Source of the DNA: Acidilobaceae archaeon
GTDB lineage: Archaea; Thermoproteota; Thermoprotei_A; Sulfolobales; Acidilobaceae
Assembly (NCBI GenBank): GCA_027044005.1
Contig: JALUDK010000012.1
Location: 1-21,367 of the forward strand
Direction: 5' to 3'
Length of the DNA stretch: 21,367 bases
The notes under the pieces are model-generated. The model made no database searches and was not told the origin of the DNA. It saw only the letters and a program-made list of their open reading frames with translations. This document shows, in pieces, positions 13,628 through 20,901 of this stretch (the first letter of the stretch is position 1; every line of letters begins with the position of its first letter). Position numbers and translations under genes: made by a program.

Positions 13628-13662
13628 CCGGGACCAGAATAGCAGTCCTGGTTCGAGCCCGG
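13628..13662. repeat. Bulged inverted repeat with a tRNA T-arm-like motif
   Basis: CCGGG-ACCAG (13628-13637) can pair with CTGGT (13648-13652) and CCCGG (13658-13662), giving ten base pairs with a 5-nt bulge TCGAG and a 10-nt loop. GGTTCGAGCC within it resembles a tRNA T-loop, but no acceptor, D or anticodon arm is found around it. It lies upstream of the synthase TATA box, so it is more likely a DNA-level feature or chance than part of the mRNA. Confidence 0.3.
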
Positions 13663-13667
13663 TAGGA

Positions 13668-13677
13668 ATAGTATACC
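13668..13677 (+). promoter_or_regulatory. TATA box of the lys-like operon
   Basis: ATAGTATACC is centred near 13672, predicting a start near 13697. That is downstream of the ATG at 13681 and about 35 nt upstream of the GTG at 13732, which supports the GTG as the real start. Confidence 0.5.
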
Positions 13678-13680
13678 AGC

Positions 13681-13692
13681 ATGGTGCACCAT
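13681..13692. promoter_or_regulatory. 12-bp perfect palindrome between TATA box and start site
   Basis: ATGGTGCACCAT is fully self-complementary and lies immediately after the TATA box, ending about 5 bp before the predicted start site. A protein bound here would block RNA polymerase loading, so it is a good repressor-site candidate for the operon. Confidence 0.4.
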
Positions 13693-13731
13693 ACGCACAT
13701 CCCTCCCTGGAGACTGTGGAGGGGTGTGCGT

Positions 13732-14922
13732 GTGAGGATCGAGGTCGACGTGAATACACCTCCCTGGATCCCTGAGGCGGGGACCAGCGTAGAGTGGAGG
13801 CTAATGGTTACGGACACCACGCTCAGGGACGGGATGCAGGGGTGGAGAAGCCTCAAGGCAGAGGAGGGGCTGAGACTCTACAACCTGATAGCAGATCTAG
13901 GCAGCGTAGTCGAGTCAACCGAGCTTTTCCTATATACAGAGGAGCAGAGGAGGCTCTACAGGGAGATACGGGATCAGGGCTCGGGGCCCAGGCCGGTGGG
14001 GTGGATTAGGGCCACGATTACGGATGCGAGGCTGGCTATTGAGGCTAGAGTAGAGGAGACCGTGGCGCTAGCCAGCGTGGGGCCCCTCCACATATCCAGG
14101 AAGCTTGGAGTGCCCTGGAGCAGGGCTAGGGAGAAGTACCTCGAGGCCATACAGCTCCTGGCCAGGAGCGGCATAGGCATCAGGCTAGCCCTAGAGGACG
14201 TCACCAGGGCCCCCTGGACCGTTATAGAGGACCTAGTCACCAGGGCCCTGAGGGTAGCCGAGGCAGAGGGCGTATCCTTCAGGGTCAAACTATCCGACAC
14301 CCTGGGCCTAGGCCTGCCCTTCCCAGGCGCACCCCTACCCCGGGGGGTGCCAGCGCTGGTGGAGTCTCTTAGGGGCATAGGGTTGGAGCCTGGGCAGATA
14401 GAGTTCCACGGCCACAATGACCTGGGCCTCGTGGTTGCGAACCACCTGGCTGCCTGGCTGTATGGGGCCACCTATAGTAACTGCACCCTGCTGGGTATAG
14501 GTGAGAGAGCCGGGAACTGCCCCCTCGAGGTTATGCTCCTCCACTATGCATCCATCACTGGTAGGCTGGAGGATGTGAACCTTAGAGTCCTGCCTAGGAT
14601 AGTTGAGGAGCTGGAGGCGATGGGCTATAGGGTCCCCGACCACCAGCCGGTGGTTGGGAGGAACGCCTTCAACACGAGAGCAGGGATACATGTGGATGGG
14701 CTGCTCAAGGACCCAAGGATCTACCTGCCATACCACCCGGGCATAGTTGGTAGGAGGGCTACAGTTGAGGTCGATAGCCTCTCCGGCAGGAGCGGCGTGT
14801 ACCTCCTCCTCAGGAGCCTAGGGTACAGGGTTGAGGGGAAGAGGGACCCGAGGGTGGAGAGGATCTACATGCTCCTCCAGCAGGGGGTCAGCGTGGAGGA
14901 GGCACTCAGGATGGCGGGGTGA
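13732..14922 (+). CDS. Homocitrate synthase-like enzyme of the Re-citrate synthase type
   Basis: A 396-residue DRE-TIM metallolyase-family enzyme that would condense acetyl-CoA with a 2-oxo acid. TDTTLRDGMQGW (about 27-38) supplies the catalytic Arg32 and metal ligand Asp33; HGHNDLG (226-232) supplies the two metal His; GIGERAGNCPLE and NTRAGIHVDGLLKDPRIY follow. The stretches ELFLYTEEQRR, GWIRA, DTLGLGLPFPGAPLPRGVP and HLAAWLYGAT resemble bacterial Re-citrate synthases more than Sulfolobus or Thermus homocitrate synthases. There is no C-terminal RAM or LeuA regulatory domain. GTG 13732 is preferred over the upstream ATG 13681, having GGAGGGG (13718-13724) at good spacing. The following aconitase-type pair points to homocitrate (lysine) or citrate synthesis. 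The family is firm; the substrate (2-oxoglutarate or oxaloacetate) is open. Confidence 0.85.
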   Translation: MRIEVDVNTPPWIPEAGTSVEWRLMVTDTTLRDGMQGWRSLKAEEGLRLYNLIADLGSVVESTELFLYTEEQRRLYREIRDQGSGPRPVGWIRATITDARLAIEARVEETVALASVGPLHISRKLGVPWSRAREKYLEAIQLLARSGIGIRLALEDVTRAPWTVIEDLVTRALRVAEAEGVSFRVKLSDTLGLGLPFPGAPLPRGVPALVESLRGIGLEPGQIEFHGHNDLGLVVANHLAAWLYGATYSNCTLLGIGERAGNCPLEVMLLHYASITGRLEDVNLRVLPRIVEELEAMGYRVPDHQPVVGRNAFNTRAGIHVDGLLKDPRIYLPYHPGIVGRRATVEVDSLSGRSGVYLLLRSLGYRVEGKRDPRVERIYMLLQQGVSVEEALRMAG

Positions 14923-14929
14923 GGCGGGG

Positions 14930-16177
14930 ATGGCTGGCACGCTTACGGAGGTTATCCTGGAGAGGAGGCTTGGCAGGGCCCCGGAGCGGGGCGAGATCGC
15001 TATAGTAGAGGTGGACCATGTGTACCTTCATGACGGTACTCTACCCCTAGCCTTGAGGGTGCTAGAGGAGGCCGGGATCCCCAGCAGGCCCCGGGATCCG
15101 GGTAGGGTTACAGTGTTCATAGATCACGCGGCGCCAGCCCCAAGCCTAGCCGCTGCTAGGGTCCACAAGAGGGTGAGGGAGTGGGCTAGGAGGAACGGGG
15201 TTAGGCTCTATGACGTGGGCTACGGGATAAGCCACCAGGTCATGGTTGAGGAAGCAATAGCCAGGCCCGGCATGGTCATAGTTGGGGCCGACAGCCACAC
15301 TGTGACCCTGGGCTCTGTAGGCGCGCTGGCAACCGGGGTAGGAAGCACGGATGCCGCACTGGCAATGGTGACAGGGAAGACTTGGATGAGGGTGCCGGAG
15401 GTCCTAGAGGTTAGGCTAGAGGGCTCCCTTCCCAATGGCACGACGAGCAAGGATCTAGCCCTCCACCTAGCCAGCCTGGTTGGCAGGGACGGAGCGATAT
15501 ACATGAGCATGGAGTTCACAGGCCCGGGCCTGGCAAGCCTAGGAGTGGAGGATAGGATGACCGTTTCGAACATGAGCGTAGAGATGGGTGCAAAGGCCGC
15601 AATATTCCCCAGCGACGAGGTGACAAGGGCATACTATAGTGGCCTAGGCGTCGAGGTGGAGAGGCTAGAACCCGAGCCCGGGGCTGAATATGATGATGAG
15701 ACTAGCATAGACCTGAGTAGCCTGGAGCCCATGATCTCTGAGCCCCCAGAGCCATCCAGGGCCAGGCCGGCCCGGGAGCTTGAGGGACTGGAGGTCGACC
15801 AGGTCTTCCTAGGAAGCTGCACCAATGGCAGGGCCAGCGACTACAGGATGGCAGCCAGGATCCTCAAGGGCAGGAGGGTCAAGACCAGGTGTATAGCGGT
15901 TCCAGCAAGCAGGAGGGTATACAACACGCTCCTCAGGGAGGGGGTAATACAAGTGCTCTCCAACGCTGGCTGCACTATAGCCCACGGTACATGCGGCCCC
16001 TGCATAGGGGCGCACCTAGGCCTGCTGGCTGATGAAGAGGTAGCGGTGTCGACGAGCAATAGGAACTTCCCGGGCAGGATGGGGAGCCCCACCGCCAGGA
16101 TCTACCTAGCATCACCATACACAGCGGCGGCAGCCGCGGCTACCGGGGTGATCACGGATCCTAGGAGCTTATTGTAG
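14930..16177 (+). CDS. Aconitase-family dehydratase large subunit (homoaconitase LysT-like)
   Basis: A 415-residue large subunit of the 3-isopropylmalate dehydratase/homoaconitase group, carrying the [4Fe-4S] cluster that isomerises a hydroxy-tricarboxylate through a dehydrated intermediate. Motifs: HDGTLPLALRVLEE, FIDHAAPAP, VGADSHTVTLGSVGALATGVGSTD, SMEFTGPG, and the cluster cysteines Cys297 (GSCTNGRASDY), Cys355 and Cys358 (HGTCGPCIG). The NRNFPGRMG substrate-binding loop is near the C-terminus. ATG 14930 is chosen, 7 nt after the synthase stop and preceded by GAGGCGGGG; the frame is open 33 codons further upstream, but that part overlaps the synthase and looks non-coding. The length is normal. 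Works with the next gene product. Whether the substrate is homocitrate, citrate or isopropylmalate cannot be read from this subunit. Confidence 0.88.
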   Translation: MAGTLTEVILERRLGRAPERGEIAIVEVDHVYLHDGTLPLALRVLEEAGIPSRPRDPGRVTVFIDHAAPAPSLAAARVHKRVREWARRNGVRLYDVGYGISHQVMVEEAIARPGMVIVGADSHTVTLGSVGALATGVGSTDAALAMVTGKTWMRVPEVLEVRLEGSLPNGTTSKDLALHLASLVGRDGAIYMSMEFTGPGLASLGVEDRMTVSNMSVEMGAKAAIFPSDEVTRAYYSGLGVEVERLEPEPGAEYDDETSIDLSSLEPMISEPPEPSRARPARELEGLEVDQVFLGSCTNGRASDYRMAARILKGRRVKTRCIAVPASRRVYNTLLREGVIQVLSNAGCTIAHGTCGPCIGAHLGLLADEEVAVSTSNRNFPGRMGSPTARIYLASPYTAAAAAATGVITDPRSLL

Positions 16178-16192
16178 CGGGGGTGGGAGGCT

Positions 16193-16708
16193 ATGGACGG
16201 CCATATGGTGGTTGAGGGCAGGGCCTGGAGGCTTGGTGACGGGATAACGACCGACCATATCATAAGCGGGAAGTATAAGTACGCTAAGATGGGCAGGCTG
16301 GAGGACATGCTACCATACCTCCTGGAGGAGGTCATACCCGGGTTCTACAAGATGGCTAGGGAGGGTGATGTGATAGTCGCTGGCAGGGGCTTCGGCTATG
16401 GTAGTAGCAGGGAGCATGCTGCGAGGCTCCTAAGGATGGCTGGGATAAGGGTGGTTGTGGCGGAGAGCATCCATAGGATCTTCTACAGGAACGCCGTCAA
16501 CAACGGGATACTACCAGTAATATCCAGGGTGATACCTGCCTCGACAAGGACGGGGGATAGGATAAGGGTAGATGCCAGGCAGGGTGTGATAGTGAACCTT
16601 GACACGGGTGCTAGGGATAGGTTCAACCCACCGCCAGGCCTGCTCATGGAGGTGATAAACGCTGGGGGCATGGTAGAGTACATAAAGAGGAGGGGCCTCC
16701 CGTGGTAA
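16193..16708 (+). CDS. Aconitase-family dehydratase small subunit (homoaconitase LysU-like)
   Basis: A 171-residue swivel-domain subunit that completes the active site of the previous gene product. GDGITTDHIISGKY (15-28) and GRGFGYGSSREHAA (64-77) are the family's substrate-binding motifs, including the conserved Ser-Arg-Glu-His. The specificity loop just after ISGKY reads YKYA (28-31), unlike the YLRT of the Methanocaldococcus homoaconitase or the YLV-type of isopropylmalate isomerases (from memory), and nearer to the Thermus LysU loop in having KYxxxM. The gene starts 15 nt after its partner, with GGAGG directly before ATG 16193; ATG 16205 is an alternative. It ends the operon and is convergent with the AIM24 gene 3 nt away. 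Confidence 0.88.
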   Translation: MDGHMVVEGRAWRLGDGITTDHIISGKYKYAKMGRLEDMLPYLLEEVIPGFYKMAREGDVIVAGRGFGYGSSREHAARLLRMAGIRVVVAESIHRIFYRNAVNNGILPVISRVIPASTRTGDRIRVDARQGVIVNLDTGARDRFNPPPGLLMEVINAGGMVEYIKRRGLPW

Positions 16709-16711
16709 GGT

Positions 16712-17377
16712 CTAGGAGGAGGGGAGGAACCTCCTGATGACCCTGGCGAAGAAGGGCAGGTTCCTAGTCTGGACCCAGACCCTCCCGGGTCCCTCGGCCT
16801 CGAGCACTAGGCCCTCCCCGCCGAAGACTAGGGTCTTCAGGCCTCCCCACTTCCTCACACTCCACCTAACACTCTCATCCAGGGCTACGAAGTGCATGTT
16901 GTCTATCGTTATCCTCTCCCGGGGGCCTAGGCTGATCTCCTCCATGGCTCCATAGCTGTTTATGAAGACCACGCCGCTACCCCGGGCCCTGGTCCATACG
17001 AGCTCGCCCTCTGCAAGGAGGCCGCGTAGGCCCCGCCAGGCTGTGGATACCTCTATATCCCCCACGTGGGCCAGGTAGCTCCCGTCCTGGATCACGATGG
17101 AGCCATTGTCCAGCTCTACGGCTGCTATATCCCCTGCAACGCTGGGGGCTATCCACACCTCTGCGCTGCTCCTCGCTACTATGGTGTTTAGGAAGAAGCT
17201 CTCGCCCCCAGCTAGGGCCCTGGCTAGGCCCCTGAGTATACCGCCGCTCCTGGTCTTGACCTCGACCTCGCCCCGATGGAGCATGTACGAGCCGGGCTCT
17301 ACGCTGACCTCCTCCCCTGGCTCCAGCCTAACCTTGAGGACGGAGAAGGAGGGCCTATGGTCGATCCTATACTCCAA
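16712..17377 (-). CDS. AIM24-family (TIGR00266-type) protein
   Basis: A 221-residue member of the AIM24/TIGR00266 family of beta-prism-like proteins found in bacteria, archaea and mitochondria; the molecular role in archaea is unknown. Typical elements are the N-terminal EYRIDHRPSFSVLKVRLEPGEEVSVEPGSYM (2-32), GGILRGLARALAGGESFFLNT (45-65), a central repeat of the same fold around 85-150 with FINSYGAMEEISLGPRERITIDNMHFVAL, and GGEGLVLEAEGPGRVWVQTRNLPFF near the end. The codon at 17377 is TTG; upstream in-frame codons offer no start, and the TTG places the conserved EYRI at residue 2, so it is accepted. It is divergent from the methyltransferase over a 51-nt promoter region and convergent with the dehydratase operon. 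Family sure, function unknown. Confidence 0.85.
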   Translation of the reverse strand: MEYRIDHRPSFSVLKVRLEPGEEVSVEPGSYMLHRGEVEVKTRSGGILRGLARALAGGESFFLNTIVARSSAEVWIAPSVAGDIAAVELDNGSIVIQDGSYLAHVGDIEVSTAWRGLRGLLAEGELVWTRARGSGVVFINSYGAMEEISLGPRERITIDNMHFVALDESVRWSVRKWGGLKTLVFGGEGLVLEAEGPGRVWVQTRNLPFFARVIRRFLPSS

Positions 17378-17428
17378 TCCAGTGCACCACCCATATAGGT
17401 GTAGGGCCCCCTAAATATACACCCCAGC
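17378..17428. promoter_or_regulatory. Compact divergent promoter
   Basis: This 51-nt gap serves two genes. CTAAATATACAC (17411-17422) is TATA-like; on the minus strand it would start the AIM24 transcript near 17390. CATATAGG (about 17391-17398) is TATA-like for the plus strand and would start the methyltransferase transcript near 17420. Each TATA element thus lies close to or beyond the opposite start site, so the two transcripts may interfere. Confidence 0.4.
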
Positions 17429-18010
17429 GTGGTGGCTATGATAGGCGGTGTTAGGGAGTACCTTGAGGACCTCAGGAGAGCCAGTCTAAGGATGGGTATA
17501 CCCGCGATCGACCCGGAGGATGGCATGATCCTAGAGGCAACCGCATTCCAGGCCGCCTCTGCTGGGGCTAGCCTGGCGGTCGACGCGGGGGCTGGCATAG
17601 GATACTCAACGGCGTGGATAGCACTAGGCCTAGAGGCCGGGTGCAGGGGCGAGTGCAGGCTCGTTGCTATAGAGTATGACCCGGGCAAGGCTAGGAGGAT
17701 CAGGGAGTCGCTGGAGCCGCTGGGCCTGGAGAAGGTGCGGGTAGAGGTTGTTGAGGGCGACGCGCTAGAATACCTAGCCAGGCTGCCCTCAGGGAGCCTG
17801 GGATACGCGTTCGTCGATGTAGAGAAGAGCCAGTACCCCGCCGTGCTAGATCTGCTATCCACCCTGCAACCCAGCGGAGGCGTAGCCCTGTTCCACAACG
17901 CCTACTTCCCCCCGCCACCCAGGTCCTTCTACGAGAAGGCCAGCGCCCCGCCCTGGAGGTCTCTGGTAATACCAACCCCCGCCGGTATGCTCATAGCAAT
18001 CCATGAGTAA
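17429..18010 (+). CDS. SAM-dependent methyltransferase, class I
   Basis: A 193-residue Rossmann-fold methyltransferase resembling the catechol O-methyltransferase-like family 3. SAM motif I is AVDAGAGIGYSTAWIALGLE (50-69); the acidic residue after the next strand is in VAIEYDP (79-85); GDALEYLARLPSGSLGYAFVDVEKSQYPAVLDLL covers motifs II and III, with Asp130 where metal-dependent members bind Mg2+; LQPSGGVALFHN follows. The N-terminal helix pair (REYLEDLRR) is short. The substrate is unknown: the protein is smaller than plant-type O-methyltransferases and could act on a small molecule or RNA. Starts at GTG 17429, GTG 17432 or ATG 17438 are all possible. The 5S rRNA promoter begins two bases after its stop. 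Confidence 0.8.
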   Translation: MVAMIGGVREYLEDLRRASLRMGIPAIDPEDGMILEATAFQAASAGASLAVDAGAGIGYSTAWIALGLEAGCRGECRLVAIEYDPGKARRIRESLEPLGLEKVRVEVVEGDALEYLARLPSGSLGYAFVDVEKSQYPAVLDLLSTLQPSGGVALFHNAYFPPPPRSFYEKASAPPWRSLVIPTPAGMLIAIHE

Positions 18011-18011
18011 A

Positions 18012-18020
18012 GCATAAATA
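18012..18020 (+). promoter_or_regulatory. TATA box of the 5S rRNA gene
   Basis: GCATAAATA is centred about 30 bp upstream of the 5S start at 18046, showing that 5S has its own promoter. Confidence 0.6.
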
Positions 18021-18045
18021 CCCGTCAAGCTCCGAGGATCAACAC

Positions 18046-18171
18046 GCCCGGCCCGGCCAGAGCAGCCGGGCAACACCCGGACTCATTTCGAACCCGGAAG
18101 TTAAGCCGGCTGCGTTGGGGCGCCCAGTGGGGTCCGAGAGGCCCCGCAGGGCCCCCAAGCCGGGGCCGGGC
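18046..18171 (+). rRNA. rrf: 5S ribosomal RNA
   Basis: The conserved core CATTTCGAACCCGGAAGTTA (18084-18103) is diagnostic of 5S rRNA. The ends GCCCGGCCCGG (from 18046) and CCGGGGCCGGGC (ending 18171) pair to form helix I. Length is about 126 nt; ends may be off by one or two. It is not linked to 16S or 23S genes here, as is usual in Crenarchaeota. It is very GC-rich, fitting a hyperthermophile. An apparent coding frame that begins inside it (18115) is the upstream extension of the alkyltransferase gene and should not be used. Confidence 0.95.
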
Positions 18172-18204
18172 ACTAACACTCCTCACCCAGGAGGTGCCCA
18201 CCGG

Positions 18205-18603
18205 GTGGCTAAAATAGACGAGCTGGCCCCCATAGCCTACACCATACTCCAGCTCATACCAATAGGCAAGGTAACCACATACGGCAGCCTAGCCAGGGTT
18301 CTAGGCACGTCCCCCAGGGTAGTAGGGAGGCTGATGGCCCTAAACCCTAACCCGGTGATAGTGCCGTGCCACCGTGTTGTGATGAGTGATGGGAGCCTAG
18401 GCGGCTATAACAGGGGCGGGCCTAGGATTAAGAGGATGCTGCTGGAGGCTGAGGGAGTCACCTTCGATAAGAGGGGTAGAGTGAGGAGGAGCCACATCCT
18501 GTACGTGGATAAGATGTTGCTAAACGTAGCCCTACTCCCTGAGGACCTCGGACAGCCTCAACCTCCTGAGGTGGAGAACCACGGCGGCGAGGGCTATGGC
18601 TAG
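18205..18603 (+). CDS. ogt: Methylated-DNA-protein cysteine alkyltransferase, short form
   Basis: A 132-residue repair protein that moves the alkyl group from O6-alkylguanine in DNA to its own Cys. IGKVTTYGSLARVLGTSPRVVGRLM (20-44) is the helix-turn-helix with the Arg finger; PCHRVV (54-59) carries the acceptor Cys55; GGYNRGGPRIKRMLLEAEGV (66-85) completes the active site. The N-terminal RNase H-like domain of usual Ogt/Ada proteins is missing, and about 40 extra residues follow the usual C-terminus. GTG 18205 is chosen: it has GGAGG (18190-18194) upstream, and the longer frame runs into 5S rRNA. The last 72 nt overlap the convergent permease gene. Confidence 0.88.
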   Translation: MAKIDELAPIAYTILQLIPIGKVTTYGSLARVLGTSPRVVGRLMALNPNPVIVPCHRVVMSDGSLGGYNRGGPRIKRMLLEAEGVTFDKRGRVRRSHILYVDKMLLNVALLPEDLGQPQPPEVENHGGEGYG

Positions 18604-20901
18604 TGAGACCAGCAGGGAGCCCCACAGGAGGCTACTAGCCAGCGCCCCAACGCTGGGGGTAGGAGGCACGTAGCCCAGAGCCAGGGCTGTCCCCCGGGCG
18701 GTTGCAAGCGCGGTCACATAGCCCAGAGCCAGGGCTAGGGGCGCCGCTGTTGCTAGTGATGCTAGGGCCTGTATTAGGTAGCCTAGGAGTATGTGCAGCC
18801 TCCCCGAGCCCATGGCCAGCAGTACCCCGTGCTCCCGTGACCTGGCTGAGGCGTCTACCATTAGTATGCCTCCGAGGGCTATTCCCGCTGCTAGCGCCGT
18901 TAGGAGTGCTATGCCGGAGTAGAAGACCCTGACCATGGAGGTCATCGTCTGGAGCGAGTCTACGAGGTCTTTGCGTATGAAGACCTGGGTAGCAGTTATA
19001 TAGGGCGGTAGCCCGGCCTCCTTCAACTCCCTAGCATAACCCTCGGGATCCACTCCATCCTCTAGGTCTACCATCACGATAGCCTCCCTTAAGCCGGGCT
19101 CTGCCTGGAAGATCCCGGAATCTGGCGCCACTATTACGTAGAAGCCGTTATTGAGCATCGAAACGCTCAGCCCTACAACCTCCAGCTCGACCTGGCCCCC
19201 AACCGGTGAGTCCAGCGTTATCCTATCCCCTAAGCTGACGCCCAGGTAGGCGGCCATGTACTTGGATATCACAGCCTCACCCGGCTGCTGAGGATATCTG
19301 CCCTCCTCCAGCGGGAATCCTACCCGAGGATCGCCCTGGAGCACGGTGATGTATGTCATGAAGACCCTCCCATGCCCTTGGGGTAGGTCTGTTACGGTGG
19401 ACTCGCTATAGTACAATGTATACCCTTGAACCCTAGGATCCCCAGCTATGATCTCCCCTATAGCGCTAGAGACGGGCTCGGGAGGCTGGGGAGCGAGGGA
19501 TATGAACCCGGCGTAGACGTCGACCGGGTACTCGTCCTCCAGGAAGCCTATTATAGAGTCCAGGCTCCCAGTCTCCATCTCCAAGGCGGCTGAGACGCCC
19601 CATAGGAGGCCGAGGGCTAGCACCATGCCTGCTAGCTTCCACCACCTAGCGGCCAAGTCCCTCAGCGAGCTCCTCAACTGGAGTGGGCCTGGTAGTGGTA
19701 TCCGGGGCGGGATCCAGGCCAGGGGCAGCTCCCCGCTCCTGAGGGCCTCAACAACCCTCACCCTTGAGGCTGCCGCTAGTGGCACGAGGCCCCCGGCCAG
19801 GACCATGGCCAGCGCTATGATGGACGCCCTCAGGAGTGTGGCTGGGTCCAGCTTGAAGCCGTAAGCCTCTGCCATAGCCCTGGCTATGTCGGAGTCGCCC
19901 ACGAATACCTTAAAGTAGATGTTGTCAGAGTACAGTGCAAGTAGCACCGCCGCTATAGTAGCTCCTATTAGCCCTCTAGCCAGCCATGGTAGGGTGTAGT
20001 AGAGCGACAACTCCGCTACACCGGCCCCCATAGCCCTCAGCACGGCAAGGCTCCTAAGGTCCCTGAATACGGATACAGTACCAGCAGCCGCTGGCAGGAT
20101 GAAGGCAAAGGCCAGCATTATGGATGCGGGTATGCTTAGCAGGTTGAAGGCGCTCTTCACCAGCATTATTATAGGGTTCCTCTCGGGAGTGTTGACCAGG
20201 AGCCCATACACCGGTATACCCCGCTCCTTGGCTAGCGAAGCCAGCCTCTCAGCCACAACCTCAGGATCCCCCGCGTCGAGCCATGCTGATGCCACAACAA
20301 CCCCCTGCCCCTCAAGAGCCTCAGGTATGCTAGTCAGCATAACGGCGTAGGGATAGCCCGCAACCCACGAGAACCCCTTGTAGACCCCGGTTATGTTGAC
20401 GCTCATGCCAAGCGGGCCCCAGGGCGTGTATGCTTGTATCACCGCCTCCATGCCGGGCTCGACCCAGTCCAGGCTCATACCCCGGGCCCCGGATGCTACC
20501 ACCGTATATATCCCGGCCTCACCCGGCCCCCGGGGTGGAGACCCGGCCTTGAGGGCTGCTACCGCCGAGAATCTACCCAGCTCGTCTAAGGCTATCAGTG
20601 GGGCTAGCATAGTCTTGTTCCCGATACTCAGCTTCACGAGGTAGAAGGTGCTAGCCTCTACCCTGGAGGCGCCTAGATCCTCTAGTAGGCTCACCGCCTC
20701 GCCCGCCTTAGCCTCCGGGACTATCAGGGCTAGGTCGCCCATCTCGTCCCTCAGCTGACCGTAGATATGGTAGCCCACGTTGTACCTGGTTAGCTCTAGG
20801 AAGCCGTGCTGGAAAACCACTAGCACAACCAGGATTACCAGGACTATTGTCTCCAGCTTCTTCCTATAGACGAGCCTGAGCCCCGCCCTGGCGATATTCA
20901 T
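18532..20901 (-). CDS. ABC transporter permease, MacB/Lol-type with two FtsX domains
   Basis: A 789-residue membrane protein with a duplicated layout. First half: helix about 17-34, a large extracytoplasmic domain to about 250, then three helices (about 255-280, 303-325, 353-377). Second half: helix about 420-440, another extracytoplasmic domain with GDRITLDSPVGGQVELEVVGLS, then three helices (about 665-692, 705-733, 748-775) and a short end LRRLRLSEVLRE. This eight-helix form matches LolC/E- or YbbP-like type VII ABC permeases, which act on lipids, lipoproteins or peptides by mechanical movement rather than by simple transport. The start ATG overlaps the stop of the ATPase gene by ATGA, so the two are translationally coupled. 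The substrate is unknown. The 3' end overlaps ogt by 72 nt. Confidence 0.88.
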   Translation of the reverse strand: MNIARAGLRLVYRKKLETIVLVILVVLVVFQHGFLELTRYNVGYHIYGQLRDEMGDLALIVPEAKAGEAVSLLEDLGASRVEASTFYLVKLSIGNKTMLAPLIALDELGRFSAVAALKAGSPPRGPGEAGIYTVVASGARGMSLDWVEPGMEAVIQAYTPWGPLGMSVNITGVYKGFSWVAGYPYAVMLTSIPEALEGQGVVVASAWLDAGDPEVVAERLASLAKERGIPVYGLLVNTPERNPIIMLVKSAFNLLSIPASIMLAFAFILPAAAGTVSVFRDLRSLAVLRAMGAGVAELSLYYTLPWLARGLIGATIAAVLLALYSDNIYFKVFVGDSDIARAMAEAYGFKLDPATLLRASIIALAMVLAGGLVPLAAASRVRVVEALRSGELPLAWIPPRIPLPGPLQLRSSLRDLAARWWKLAGMVLALGLLWGVSAALEMETGSLDSIIGFLEDEYPVDVYAGFISLAPQPPEPVSSAIGEIIAGDPRVQGYTLYYSESTVTDLPQGHGRVFMTYITVLQGDPRVGFPLEEGRYPQQPGEAVISKYMAAYLGVSLGDRITLDSPVGGQVELEVVGLSVSMLNNGFYVIVAPDSGIFQAEPGLREAIVMVDLEDGVDPEGYARELKEAGLPPYITATQVFIRKDLVDSLQTMTSMVRVFYSGIALLTALAAGIALGGILMVDASARSREHGVLLAMGSGRLHILLGYLIQALASLATAAPLALALGYVTALATARGTALALGYVPPTPSVGALASSLLWGSLLVSLAIALAAVVLHLRRLRLSEVLRE

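Noticed and set aside
13580..13665. tRNA gene suggested by the GGTTCGAGCC motif
   Set aside because: The T-stem has only four pairs and no matching acceptor, D or anticodon arms were found upstream.
13528..13698. 57-codon N-terminal extension of the Lrp-type regulator
   Set aside because: It is Cys/Gly-rich, unlike any Lrp protein, and covers the TATA box and palindromes; ATG 13527 matches the family start.
14831..14929. 33-codon N-terminal extension of the dehydratase large subunit
   Set aside because: It lies inside the synthase gene and reads as Arg/Ser/Gly-rich out-of-frame sequence; ATG 14930 with an upstream purine-rich site is better.
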